From positions 19,234 to 83,233 of the forward strand of contig JAKVBQ010000011.1 of NCBI GenBank assembly GCA_022447205.1: 64,000 bases of DNA. The letters run 5' to 3'. A model generated the notes under the pieces. That model was not told the origin of the DNA and ran no database searches. It worked only from the letters and a program-made list of their open reading frames with translations. Each line of letters begins with the position of its first letter. Position 1 is the stretch's first letter. The DNA is from Phycisphaerales bacterium (GTDB lineage: Bacteria; Planctomycetota; Phycisphaerae; Phycisphaerales; SM1A02). Of the stretch, positions 1 through 8,320 are shown in pieces. Position numbers and translations under genes: made by a program.

Positions 1-60
1 AGGAGCCTGACGGTGGGCAGTCGACGCACAACTCGAAAGTGGCCTGATCAGGCAAGAAAG

Positions 61-89
61 AACCCCAGGGTCGATGTGACCCTGGGGTT
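61..89 (-). terminator. Intrinsic terminator of the initiator tRNA
   Basis: A perfect 12-base inverted repeat (61-72 with 78-89) closes on a 5-base loop. Read on the minus strand it is followed by a T-rich tract (TTCTTTCTT). It lies directly downstream of the minus-strand tRNA and fits a rho-independent terminator. Confidence 0.85.
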
Positions 90-96
90 CGGTGCA

Positions 97-170
<74 letters not shown>

Positions 171-197
171 ATCAGTCGCGTTGATTGCGAACCGGGG

Positions 198-225
198 AGT
201 ATAGGGAGCATGCCCTGACTGTCAA
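198..225 (-). promoter_or_regulatory. Sigma-70-type promoter of the initiator tRNA
   Basis: On the minus strand TTGACA (220-225) and TATACT (198-203) are separated by 16 bases. The predicted start falls near 191, about 20 bases before the mature tRNA 5' end. The -35 box is a perfect consensus match. Confidence 0.8.
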
Positions 226-558
226 GAAACCGAGACCCGGCACCCCTTGGTGGTGCTTCGCGGGATGGCAGGGGCTCCATGTGGATAATCTGTTCTCTTC
301 TGCTCGAGATCGAGATATTCGGTTGCCTCCGTTCAAGCTGGGGGTACCTTGAGGTGTAGGACGGAGATGACGGTCCTTCCGGTGGTGCTTTCTGGGGTGC
401 CTCGACGGGATCGGTAGAGCAAAGGGGATCCGTAGATGAACGAACGACCGGGAAGCGCTCCACGCGTGCAGGCAGCAGCCTCCATGACGTCGCGTACCTG
501 AGTCGAACCACAACCGGACATCGCTGCCCCCCCCTGGCAGCCTGTCCGACATGTCCAA

Positions 559-640
559 GGGCGCCCTCGAGGCGCCGTTGAAAGAGGATCCTTCCCTCTT
601 CAATACTCTGGCCCCGGTCCGCAAGGATCGGGGCCTTCTT
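559..640 (+). promoter_or_regulatory. Three-hairpin leader upstream of gadB, ending in a terminator-like stem
   Basis: Three hairpins follow one another: GGCGCC/GGCGCC (560-565 and 571-576), AAGAGG/CCTCTT (582-587 and 595-600), and an 11-base stem with one G-T pair (610-620 and 625-635) followed by TTCTT. The last resembles an intrinsic terminator. It could end a small RNA or act as an attenuator of the decarboxylase gene starting at 722. The rest of 226-720 shows no gene I can support. Confidence 0.35.
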
Positions 641-721
641 CATGTGATCGGACTCCTTTCGATGGAGGTGCTCGTGAACGGCTTGTCGGGTATCGTGCCG
701 GAACATCGAAGGAGGCCCCAA

Positions 722-2122
722 TTGAGCGACCGAACGAATGATCAGGCCCTTGGCGGAAGTTCCCGACTGATTCCGACCTATGCGGCACGTGGGATGGAAC
801 TCGACATCCCGAAGAACGAACTCCCGAAGGGAAGCATGCTTCCCTCGACGGCGTACCAGATCATTCACGACGAACTCCGCCTCGACGGTTACTCGCTGCT
901 GAACCTCGCGACCTTCGTCACGACCTGGATGGAGGATGAGGCCGACAAGCTGATCCATGAGACGCTGGACAAGAACATGGTGGACCGGGACGAGTATCCC
1001 CAGACCGCCCAGCTGGAACAGCGCTGCATCAGGATGGTCGCGGATCTCTGGAACGCTCCTGATCACGAGAACGCCGTAGGCACCTCGACGATCGGATCGA
1101 GCGAGGCCTGCATGCTGGGCGGGATGGCCATGAAGTGGCGTTGGCGCAACAAGCGCAAGGCGAACGGCGATTCGACCGACAAGCCGAATCTCGTCATGGG
1201 GGCGAACGTCCAGGTCTGCTGGCACAAGTTCTGCCGCTACTGGGATGTCGAACCGCGTGAAGTGCCCAGTGAGGGTGATCGATTCACCTTGAACGCCGAG
1301 GAGGCGCTCAAGCTCGTCGATGAGAACACGATCGGCGTGGTGGTCATCATGGGATCGACCTTCGACGGCAGGTACGAACCGGTCGAGGAGGTGGCCAAGG
1401 CGCTTGATGATCATGAAGCGAAGACCGGGCAGGACATCCCGATCCATGTCGATGGTGCGAGCGGGGGGTTCGTGGCTCCGTTCCTGCAGCCGGAGATCAA
1501 GTGGGACTTCCGGCTGCCGAGGGTGAAGTCGATCAACGCCTCCGGTCACAAGTACGGGCTGGTCTATCCCGGTGTCGGCTGGGTGATCTTCCGGGACAAG
1601 GATGCACTGCCCGAGGAACTCGTCTTCCATGTCAAGTACCTCGGCGGTGACATGCTCGACCTCTCGATCAACTTCTCCCGCCCGGGCAACCGTGTCGTCG
1701 CGCAGTACTACAACTTCCTGAGGCTCGGTCACGAGGGATACCGACGGATTCATGCGGCCAGCCAGAAGGTCGCGATGTCGCTCAGCCGTTCGATCGGGGA
1801 GCTCGAACCGTTCGATCTCATCACCGACGGCAGTGACATCCCCGTCTTCTGCTGGAAGATGAACGATGAATACGCGAAGACCGCGAACTTCTCCCTGTAC
1901 GACCTGGCGGACAAGCTTCGCGAACGCGGTTGGCTGGTTCCGGCGTATCCGATGCCGAAGAACCGGAGCGACCTCGTGGTCCAGCGCATCGTCGTCAAGG
2001 AGGATTTCAGCCTCGATGTCGCCCAGATGCTTCTCGATGACATCAAGCGCAGCGTCGCCTGGTTCGAGTCACGTGAGGATCTCAAGCCCACGCAGGCCCC
2101 GCAGTCCCGCTTCCATCACTGA
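722..2122 (+). CDS. gadB: Glutamate decarboxylase
   Basis: This is a PLP-dependent enzyme converting L-glutamate to GABA and CO2 with consumption of a proton, and it is usually cytoplasmic. The sequence follows Escherichia coli GadB almost throughout, including the LDGxxxxNLATF start region, TIGSSEACMLGGMAMKWRWR, the IHVDGASGGF stretch with the cofactor aspartate, and SGHKYG with the PLP-binding lysine. The frame is open from 551, but I chose TTG at 722. It has AAGGAGG six bases upstream and gives 466 residues, the length of E. coli GadB. The upstream in-frame part overlaps the hairpin leader and looks untranslated. The gene stands alone and converges on the channel gene with a 7-base overlap. 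In enterobacteria the enzyme serves acid resistance together with an antiporter. No antiporter is present here, so its role is open. Confidence 0.93.
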   Translation: MSDRTNDQALGGSSRLIPTYAARGMELDIPKNELPKGSMLPSTAYQIIHDELRLDGYSLLNLATFVTTWMEDEADKLIHETLDKNMVDRDEYPQTAQLEQRCIRMVADLWNAPDHENAVGTSTIGSSEACMLGGMAMKWRWRNKRKANGDSTDKPNLVMGANVQVCWHKFCRYWDVEPREVPSEGDRFTLNAEEALKLVDENTIGVVVIMGSTFDGRYEPVEEVAKALDDHEAKTGQDIPIHVDGASGGFVAPFLQPEIKWDFRLPRVKSINASGHKYGLVYPGVGWVIFRDKDALPEELVFHVKYLGGDMLDLSINFSRPGNRVVAQYYNFLRLGHEGYRRIHAASQKVAMSLSRSIGELEPFDLITDGSDIPVFCWKMNDEYAKTANFSLYDLADKLRERGWLVPAYPMPKNRSDLVVQRIVVKEDFSLDVAQMLLDDIKRSVAWFESREDLKPTQAPQSRFHH

Positions 2123-2886
2123 TCCTGGTCGAGGTCGCTCTCTCCAGCTGATGCGCCTCCGTCCTTCGACTGCTGCTCCCGGATCATCTCGTACAACTCG
2201 TCGAGACGAGCGGCCACGTCGGCATTCGTGACCTGCTTCCCTCCGGTCGCGAGCCGTCGCAACGGCTCGAGCAGGAAGCCGGCAAGACTGGCGAAGACGC
2301 CGATGCCGCTGAACATGAGGACCGCTGCGCAGATCCTTGCGCCGGTGGTCACCGGCACGATCTCGCCGTACCCGACGGTCGAGACGGTCACCAGGCCGAA
2401 CCAGAGCGCCTCGTCTCCGGTCTTGATCATCGAGTCGGGGTCCTGTGATTCGAAGGCGAGGATGCCGGCACAGGTCCCCGTGTACACGAGGAGCAGCGTG
2501 AGGAGCAGGAGGTAGAGAAGCGAGGAGGACGGATCCCGCTGGATCGCCTTCTTCAGGGCGCCAGGGGTCCTGATCAGCCAGACGACCCTGCCCAGTCTCA
2601 GGATCCTGATGAACCGGAGCACGGGGAGGAAGGGTATCGCCGAAGCGAGGTCCAGGATGCCCCAGGTGAAGATGTACCGGAGGCGGTCCTTCTCGAAGAT
2701 CACGTGGTGGATGAACGCGAGGATGAAGATCAGGCAGACCAGTCGGTCGAACGACTCGAAGAGTCGCTGCATCTCCATGCCGGTATGGAGGAAGATCCGG
2801 AGTCCGGCGACGGTCATTCCGTAGGCCGACACCCCGGCCATGAACAGTTCGAAGGGGATCACGTTTCGTCGGTTCTCGTGCTTCAT
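2116..2886 (-). CDS. Voltage-gated-type potassium channel (ion transport family)
   Basis: The 256-residue protein has the six-segment layout of a K+ channel subunit. Hydrophobic S1-S3 lie at about 12-85. An S4-like helix has arginines every third residue (R91, R94, R97, R100, R106). A long S5 lies at about 122-145, then the pore loop with filter TVGYGE (170-175), S6 and a short acidic cytoplasmic tail. Most K+ channels end the filter in D. Here it is E, which is tolerated in some families. I start at ATG 2886 because upstream codons would run into the divergent ettA promoter area and lack homology-like sequence. The ribosome site is weak. Substrate K+ is inferred from the filter. Confidence 0.85.
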   Translation of the reverse strand: MKHENRRNVIPFELFMAGVSAYGMTVAGLRIFLHTGMEMQRLFESFDRLVCLIFILAFIHHVIFEKDRLRYIFTWGILDLASAIPFLPVLRFIRILRLGRVVWLIRTPGALKKAIQRDPSSSLLYLLLLTLLLVYTGTCAGILAFESQDPDSMIKTGDEALWFGLVTVSTVGYGEIVPVTTGARICAAVLMFSGIGVFASLAGFLLEPLRRLATGGKQVTNADVAARLDELYEMIREQQSKDGGASAGESDLDQDQ

Positions 2887-2982
2887 GGGCTGGTTCCGTG
2901 GTGTCCTCTGGTTCCCGGCACCGTAGCACAACCCAAGTCGGGCCGGTATCTTGTCCACTCCCATCCGTGAACGGAGCCGCGC

Positions 2983-4668
2983 ATGAGCAACGAGTCGGAA
3001 AAGATCATCTTCTCGATGATGGACATCTCCAAGACGATCAACAAGCGGGAGATCATCAAGGACATCTCGCTGTCGTTCTACTACGGGGCGAAGATCGGTG
3101 TCCTGGGTTTGAACGGGGCGGGGAAGAGCACGGTCCTCCGCATCATCGCGGGGGTCGACAAGGAATACGAGGGCACGGTCCAGATGGCCAAGGGCTTCTC
3201 GGTCGGCTACCTCGAGCAGGAGCCGCTCCGGAACGAGAAGAGGACCGTCCTCGAGGTCGTCGAGGAGGGTGCCTCCGCGGTCACGTCCCTGCTCAGGGAG
3301 TTCGAGGAGATCTCCGAGAAGTTCGCCGAGGAGATGACACCCGAGGAGATGGAGAAGCTGCTCGAACGCCAGGGAGAGGTCCAGGAGAAGATCGAACTCG
3401 CCAACGGCTGGGAACTCGAATCACAATTGAAGCAGGCGATGGACGCGCTTCGCTGCCCGCCCCCGGACCAGAACTGCGACACCCTCTCCGGAGGTGAGAA
3501 GCGACGCGTGGCGCTCTGTCGGCTCCTGCTCAGCAATCCCGACATCCTGCTCCTCGACGAACCGACCAACCACCTCGATGCAGAGAGCGTGCAGTGGCTT
3601 GAACAGCATCTCGCACGCTTTCCAGGGACGATCATCGCGGTCACCCACGATCGCTACTTCCTGGACAACGTCGCGGGTTGGATCCTGGAACTCGATCGCG
3701 GGCACGGCATTCCCTGGAAGGGCAACTACTCCTCATGGCTCGAGCAGAAGGATGCTCGTCTCGCCATCGAGGAGAAGCAGTCCCACAAGAGACGACGTGC
3801 GCTCCAGCGGGAACTCGACTGGGTGCGCCAGAACCCCCAGGGCAGGCAGTCCAAGAGCAAGGCTCGTCTCAACGCCTACGAGTCGATGGTCTCGGAGGAA
3901 CAGAACAAGCGTGCCGACGAGATCGAGATCTACATCCCGCCGGGTCCGCGGCTCGGAAGCCAGGTGATCGAGGCGAAGGGGATCGCGAAGGCGTTCGGGG
4001 AGAAGCTCCTCTACGAGGATCTCTCCTTCGAGATCCCGCCGAACGCGATCGTCGGCATCGTCGGTCCCAACGGCGCCGGCAAGACGACCCTCTTCCGCAT
4101 GATCCTCGGGACGGAGACTCCGGATTCCGGCAGCTTCGACGTTGGTGCGACGGTCAAGCTCGGATACGTCGAGCAGGGGCGTGATTCCATCCCCGAGGGG
4201 ATGTCGATCTGGGAGGCCATCTCCGATGGCGACGAGGAGATCAAGCTCGGGAAGTTGAAGCTGAATTCACGGGCCTACGTCGCTCGGTTCGGTTTCACCG
4301 GTACCGAGCAGCAGAAGATCTGCGACGATCTCTCCGGTGGGGAACGCAATCGCGTGCACCTCGCCCGGATGCTGCGCAGCGAGTCGAACGTCCTTCTCCT
4401 CGACGAACCGACCAACGATCTCGATGTGAACATCATGCGAGCACTGGAGGAGGCCATCCAGAACTTCGCCGGTTGCGCGGTCGTGGTCAGCCACGATCGC
4501 TGGTTCCTCGATCGGGTCGCGACGCACATCCTCGCCTTCGAGGGTGAATCGAGGGTGACCTGGTTCAATGGGAACTGGAGTGCATACGAGGCGGATCGCC
4601 GCAAGCGTCTCGGGCAGGAGGCGGATCAGCCTCGACCGATCAAGTATCGAAAACTGACCCGGAGCTGA
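2983..4668 (+). CDS. ettA: ABC-F ATPase, energy-dependent translational throttle protein EttA
   Basis: This is a soluble twin-ATPase protein that binds the ribosomal E site and senses cellular energy. It has two nucleotide-binding domains without membrane segments. The first has Walker A GLNGAGKST (about 43-51), signature LSGGEKRR and Walker B LLLDEPTNHLD. The second has GPNGAGKTT, LSGGERNR and LLLDEPTNDLD. The linker between them is rich in charged residues (KSHKRRRALQRELDWVRQ), as in the P-site tRNA-interaction motif. Length (561) and the opening residues (ISLSFYYGAKIGVLGLNGAGKST) match EttA better than other ABC-F members such as Uup. The gene is divergent from the channel gene and appears monocistronic. 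Confidence 0.93.
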   Translation: MSNESEKIIFSMMDISKTINKREIIKDISLSFYYGAKIGVLGLNGAGKSTVLRIIAGVDKEYEGTVQMAKGFSVGYLEQEPLRNEKRTVLEVVEEGASAVTSLLREFEEISEKFAEEMTPEEMEKLLERQGEVQEKIELANGWELESQLKQAMDALRCPPPDQNCDTLSGGEKRRVALCRLLLSNPDILLLDEPTNHLDAESVQWLEQHLARFPGTIIAVTHDRYFLDNVAGWILELDRGHGIPWKGNYSSWLEQKDARLAIEEKQSHKRRRALQRELDWVRQNPQGRQSKSKARLNAYESMVSEEQNKRADEIEIYIPPGPRLGSQVIEAKGIAKAFGEKLLYEDLSFEIPPNAIVGIVGPNGAGKTTLFRMILGTETPDSGSFDVGATVKLGYVEQGRDSIPEGMSIWEAISDGDEEIKLGKLKLNSRAYVARFGFTGTEQQKICDDLSGGERNRVHLARMLRSESNVLLLDEPTNDLDVNIMRALEEAIQNFAGCAVVVSHDRWFLDRVATHILAFEGESRVTWFNGNWSAYEADRRKRLGQEADQPRPIKYRKLTRS

Positions 4669-4695
4669 CCAGTCTCGGTTTCCGGAGAGGCGTGT

Positions 4696-5037
4696 TCAGT
4701 TGAACTTGTCGAGCGTCATGGAGCCGCCGGTGCTCGGATCGGTGAACACCAGGCTGTCCTCGTCCTGTCGGACCTCGTAGGTTCGCTCGCCGAAGGGTTC
4801 GCCGTACAAGATGATCGTGTCTCCGGTCATCGACCAGGTTCCCGAAACCGCACGGGTGTTGTCGGCGTACTTCGCCTCGGCGGTGTAGGTCCCGTCGGGT
4901 GCGAAGGTCACGGATCCGAAGCTGAACGGTCTTTCGCCGGTATCACCGCGTCCCTGCCATGTGCCTGAGATCGAGCTGGCGCATGCCGTGAGCATGCTGG
5001 TCGCGAGGAGTGTCGTTGCAAGCACGAGTCGAGGCAT
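4696..5037 (-). CDS. Small predicted lipoprotein, unknown function
   Basis: The 113-residue protein has a lipoprotein signal peptide: positive MPR, a hydrophobic stretch, and lipobox LTAC with the lipidated cysteine at residue 19. The mature part of about 95 residues is rich in G, T and alternating polar/hydrophobic residues (SGTWQG, SVTFAPDGTYTAEA, SGTWSMTGDTIILYG, SLVFTDP). This suggests a small beta-barrel or lipocalin-like fold. I do not recognise a named family. It lies between the convergent ettA and the divergent aminopeptidase gene. Confidence 0.75.
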   Translation of the reverse strand: MPRLVLATTLLATSMLTACASSISGTWQGRGDTGERPFSFGSVTFAPDGTYTAEAKYADNTRAVSGTWSMTGDTIILYGEPFGERTYEVRQDEDSLVFTDPSTGGSMTLDKFN

Positions 5038-5142
5038 GGCAGGTCTCCCTGGTCGATTCGGTCCGGTCTTTCACGCTACCCTGTGTTTCGGCAGGACCAT
5101 GCCGATCCCGCCAGACTGACTCCAGAGATTCGGAAGCCGACC

Positions 5143-6294
5143 ATGCCTGACAAGAACACAGCACGTCTCATCGCCGGAATCCCCTCCCAGAACAACGCCC
5201 TCTTCCATCGGATCCGGTTCAAGGCAGGTGACCCCGCCGCCTGGATGGCGCTCCCCGACGGGACCGAAGCACTCCTTATCCGCGACATCGAGTCCGATCG
5301 GGCGCGTCGCGAGGTCGATGTCGACAGCGTCTGCATACCGGCCGACTACGAGCCGGAGACGGGATTGAGCGGTGATCGCGAGACGGCGACCGCACAAGCC
5401 GTGGCGGAATGCCTGCATCGTTCCGGTGCCGATCGAGTCGTCGTCGACCGGAGCACGCCTCATGTCTACACCCATCACCTCGCCCTCCTCGGACTGGATG
5501 TCGTCTACGACGAGGATCTGGGTGTCCTGGAGCGGCGATCGAAGGATGGGTCCGAACTCGACGCGCTCCGTTCGGCGCAGGCCGCCACGGAACGCGCGAT
5601 GGAGCTGGCCTGTCGGACGATCGGTCGTGCGGAGGTCGGTCCCGACGGCATGCTTCTCCACGAGGGAGAGCCCCTGACTTCCGAACGCGTGAAGGTGATG
5701 ATCGATGTGAAGCTCCTTGAACTGGGATACGCCTGTCCGGGCTCGATCGTGGCAGGGGGACCCGATGGTGCGGACTGCCACTTCACCGGAGCCGGTCCGC
5801 TTCGAACCGGCGAGCCGGTGATCGTCGACATCTATCCCCAGAGCAAGACGACGCGCTACAACGGCGACTGCACCCGGACCGTCGTGAACGGAACCGTTTC
5901 ACCGGAACTCGAGCGGATGCATGCCGTGGTCAGGGAGGCCAAGGCCGCGGGTATCTCCGCGGTTCGTGCAGGTGTCACCGGTGAATCCGTCCATCAGGCC
6001 ACCATCGATGTCATCATCGCGAACGGCTATGCCACCGGGCTTCCGCCCGCGGATGCGCCCGCCGACTTCTGCGGGATGGTGCACGGCACCGGCCATGGTG
6101 TCGGTCTCGACGTCCACGAACCACCGCTCCTCGACTTCAAGGGGCCGCTGCTCGTCGAGGGTGACGTGCTCACGGTGGAACCGGGACTCTACGGTTCCGC
6201 CATCGGTGGCATCCGCATCGAGGACATGGTCGCGGTCACTGCCGAGGGATGCGAGAACTTCAACTCCCTGCCGGAGGGACTTGACTGGACATGA
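5143..6294 (+). CDS. M24 family aminopeptidase (Xaa-Pro aminopeptidase type)
   Basis: This is a dinuclear-metal peptidase predicted to remove N-terminal residues preceding proline. An N-terminal creatinase-like domain (about 1-150) precedes the pita-bread catalytic domain. All five metal ligands are visible: D in VIVDIYP, D in NGDCTRTV, H in MVHGTGHGVGLDVHEPP, E in LTVEPGLY and E in GIRIEDMV. I start at ATG 5143, giving 383 residues. An earlier in-frame start at 5083 would add 20 residues without family resemblance. The stop overlaps the start of the phosphoesterase gene (ATGA), so the two are probably cotranscribed. The exact substrate (Xaa-Pro versus another M24 substrate) cannot be fixed from sequence. 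Confidence 0.88.
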   Translation: MPDKNTARLIAGIPSQNNALFHRIRFKAGDPAAWMALPDGTEALLIRDIESDRARREVDVDSVCIPADYEPETGLSGDRETATAQAVAECLHRSGADRVVVDRSTPHVYTHHLALLGLDVVYDEDLGVLERRSKDGSELDALRSAQAATERAMELACRTIGRAEVGPDGMLLHEGEPLTSERVKVMIDVKLLELGYACPGSIVAGGPDGADCHFTGAGPLRTGEPVIVDIYPQSKTTRYNGDCTRTVVNGTVSPELERMHAVVREAKAAGISAVRAGVTGESVHQATIDVIIANGYATGLPPADAPADFCGMVHGTGHGVGLDVHEPPLLDFKGPLLVEGDVLTVEPGLYGSAIGGIRIEDMVAVTAEGCENFNSLPEGLDWT

Positions 6295-6893
6295 GCAGTC
6301 GGGTCTTCATCACCGCGGACACCCACTTCGGCCATGTCGACGCCCTCGAGCGGTTCGATCGACCCTTTTCCGACGTGGAGGCCATGGATCTCGCCCTCGT
6401 CGAGGGCATCAACCGGGTCGTCGGCGGGGACGACCTGCTCTATCACCTCGGCGACTTCGTCGGGCCGACTCCCAAGGGGGTCTCACGGACCCGACATGCC
6501 GTCTCCATTCGTGAGCGGATCGACTGCAGGCGGATCATCCTGGTCCGCGGCAATCATGATCCGCGTGGGAAGCCAGCCTTCGACGCGCTCTTCGAATCCG
6601 TCGACGACCTGCTGAGCTTTCGTGGCTGGGAGGATGCGGGTCGGCAGGGGGAGCACCGGGTCGTCATGGCGCACTACGGGATGCGCATCTGGCAGGGACG
6701 GCGTGACGGATCGCTGCATGTCCACGGTCATACCCATGGCACGTTGCCTGAAGTCGGCCGTTCCACCGATGTGGGTGTCGACTGCTGGGGACTGCGCCCT
6801 CGTCCGCTGGGTGACGTGCTCTCGATGCTCGCGAATCGCGAGATCGACATGGACGAGGGGAATGGACGGGTCCAGCCCGTGCGTGGCGACTGA
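6291..6893 (+). CDS. Calcineurin-like metallophosphoesterase
   Basis: The 200-residue protein has the metallophosphoesterase motifs in order: DTHFGH near residue 10, GDFVG near 50, RGNHD near 87, a conserved MAHYG, and GHTHG near 145. These ligand a two-metal centre hydrolysing phosphomonoesters, diesters or dinucleotides. The compact form resembles stand-alone YfcE/phage-type phosphoesterases. Its start overlaps the aminopeptidase stop by four bases (ATGA), indicating translational coupling. Substrate unknown. Confidence 0.85.
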   Translation: MSSRVFITADTHFGHVDALERFDRPFSDVEAMDLALVEGINRVVGGDDLLYHLGDFVGPTPKGVSRTRHAVSIRERIDCRRIILVRGNHDPRGKPAFDALFESVDDLLSFRGWEDAGRQGEHRVVMAHYGMRIWQGRRDGSLHVHGHTHGTLPEVGRSTDVGVDCWGLRPRPLGDVLSMLANREIDMDEGNGRVQPVRGD

Positions 6894-6901
6894 GCCCCTG
6901 G

Positions 6902-7558
6902 TCAGCCGTCCGGCTGTTCGCTCGAGGCGGCGATCATGCAGATCTCCTCGAGCGCGTCATGGAGCCGTGCATGATCCGGGATCGAATCGAGCCGGTCGAG
7001 CAGGGCATCGATCTGCTTGATGATCAGGGTTCCGGTGTCGACGGATTCGATCGCGGTCTCTCCCAGTTCGTTCATGGCGGTCAGGAACCACTCCATGTCG
7101 GGGCTTGCATCGTCCGCGGCGGGCAGGACCCGGGCGCGGACCGTGATCCGTCCGATCGCCACGATGGGACGGAGCTTCGTCTCGGTCAGTGGCTCCCTGC
7201 AGACGGTGGCGACGGGCACGCCCTGTTCCAGGGCCGCGAGTCGGAGTGCGCGTGCGTCCGCTCCCACCAGGGGGGGCTGCACCAGATAGCACCCGGGTTC
7301 GACGGATTCGCCCTCTTCGGGGCGCTTCTCGAGATGCAGAATCGACTCGCCCGCTTCGATCGCGGCTTCCAGCCGTGCGGATCGTGCATCGCGCAGGGTG
7401 GGGATGATGTCCGTCATCACCTTGAACTCGGAGGCGGAGCGGGCCTCTTCCAGTGCGGCGAGCGCAAGGCGTTCCGCCTCGAAGAAGTCGCCACTTTCCA
7501 GGGCCTTCTCGGCTCGGCGGACATCTGCGTGAAGTGTCTTGCTGGTCGTTCCGCTCAT
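6902..7558 (-). CDS. Conserved-looking hypothetical protein, last gene of the envelope operon
   Basis: I do not recognise a family for this 218-residue soluble protein. Residues 10-60 form helices like a tetratricopeptide pair (AEKALESGDFFEAERLALAALEEA). The middle holds a short beta-rich segment (CYLVQPPLVGADA, PIVAIGRITVRARV). The C-terminus is helical. I chose ATG 7558 over GTG-type starts upstream because it overlaps the stop of the preceding gene by one base (TGATG), which implies coupling. It ends an operon with bamA, ompH, lpxD and lpxC/fabZ, so a role in envelope biogenesis or its regulation is possible but only inferred. Confidence 0.7.
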   Translation of the reverse strand: MSGTTSKTLHADVRRAEKALESGDFFEAERLALAALEEARSASEFKVMTDIIPTLRDARSARLEAAIEAGESILHLEKRPEEGESVEPGCYLVQPPLVGADARALRLAALEQGVPVATVCREPLTETKLRPIVAIGRITVRARVLPAADDASPDMEWFLTAMNELGETAIESVDTGTLIIKQIDALLDRLDSIPDHARLHDALEEICMIAASSEQPDG

Positions 7559-8190
7559 CAACGGGTCTCCGTGGTGTCCTGTCCGCTTCCGTCGAGTGCC
7601 TTCGTGCACTTCGAGAAGAAGTCGGTCCAGCGTGTGGCGGTTTCCGGGAATTCATAGAGCAGCGAATCGCTCAGCGCGGAGCTGTCTCCACTTCCGATCG
7701 CCTGCCTGATCGTGGCAAGCGCCTCTTCGAGTGCCTGTACGAGGGCGTTGAACTCATCATGGGTCGGCGCTCCCGGAGTCGAATTCAGGACCGTGGGGAC
7801 CGCTTCCCTGAGCACGTGTTCGTCGAGCGTCTGCCAGAGTTCGAGCCCCTCCTGGAGTGGGGCGGCCGCTTCGCCCGCGTTCCCGGCCTGCAAGGCATGG
7901 GCAGCGAGCGCGAAGCGTTCGTTCGCGGCATCAACCGCGTTCGTCCCGAGGTCGAGGCTCGCAAGCAGGACCTCGCGTGGTTCGAGGCTGGTGAGCGCCA
8001 CGGTTTCGGCGCGGCCTCCGGTGAATTCGGGATCGCCGAGTTCGGCGACATCGAGCGTGCGCTCATCGACGTCGACCTGGACGACGATGCGCCCGGCCTC
8101 GTGGGCCAGGGTGCAGCCGCCTTCGATCGCTTCGGCGATCGTGCTGGCATCCAGGTCTTCGCAGGTGTTTCCATCGAGGGTGATGCGCAT
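7558..8190 (-). CDS. Hypothetical protein downstream of lpxC/fabZ
   Basis: This is a 210-residue acidic protein without signal peptide or membrane segment. The N-terminal 60 residues look like alternating strands and helices (MRITLDGNTCEDL, AGRIVVQVDVDERTL). The remainder is helical and rich in alanine, leucine and glutamate. Start ATG 8190 has TGGAG seven bases upstream, while the earlier in-frame ATG 8202 lacks a ribosome site. Its stop overlaps the next start by one base, so both unknown proteins are probably made in equal amounts and may act together. No family was recognised. Confidence 0.7.
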   Translation of the reverse strand: MRITLDGNTCEDLDASTIAEAIEGGCTLAHEAGRIVVQVDVDERTLDVAELGDPEFTGGRAETVALTSLEPREVLLASLDLGTNAVDAANERFALAAHALQAGNAGEAAAPLQEGLELWQTLDEHVLREAVPTVLNSTPGAPTHDEFNALVQALEEALATIRQAIGSGDSSALSDSLLYEFPETATRWTDFFSKCTKALDGSGQDTTETR

Positions 8191-8320
8191 CTCGTACTCC
8201 ATTGGCCCAGAGGCGCTTATCGGCCGGTTTCGGGCGCGACTTCAGTTGAAAGAGAGAACCCCGGGGAAAGCGGCTTCATTCGTCGAAATCACCACTGGCG
8301 GCCTCTGGAGGCGGGGAGGG

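Noticed and set aside
551..721. In-frame N-terminal extension of glutamate decarboxylase from ATG 551
   Set aside because: TTG 722 has an ideal ribosome site and gives the exact family length. The upstream part overlaps three hairpins and shows no resemblance to the family.
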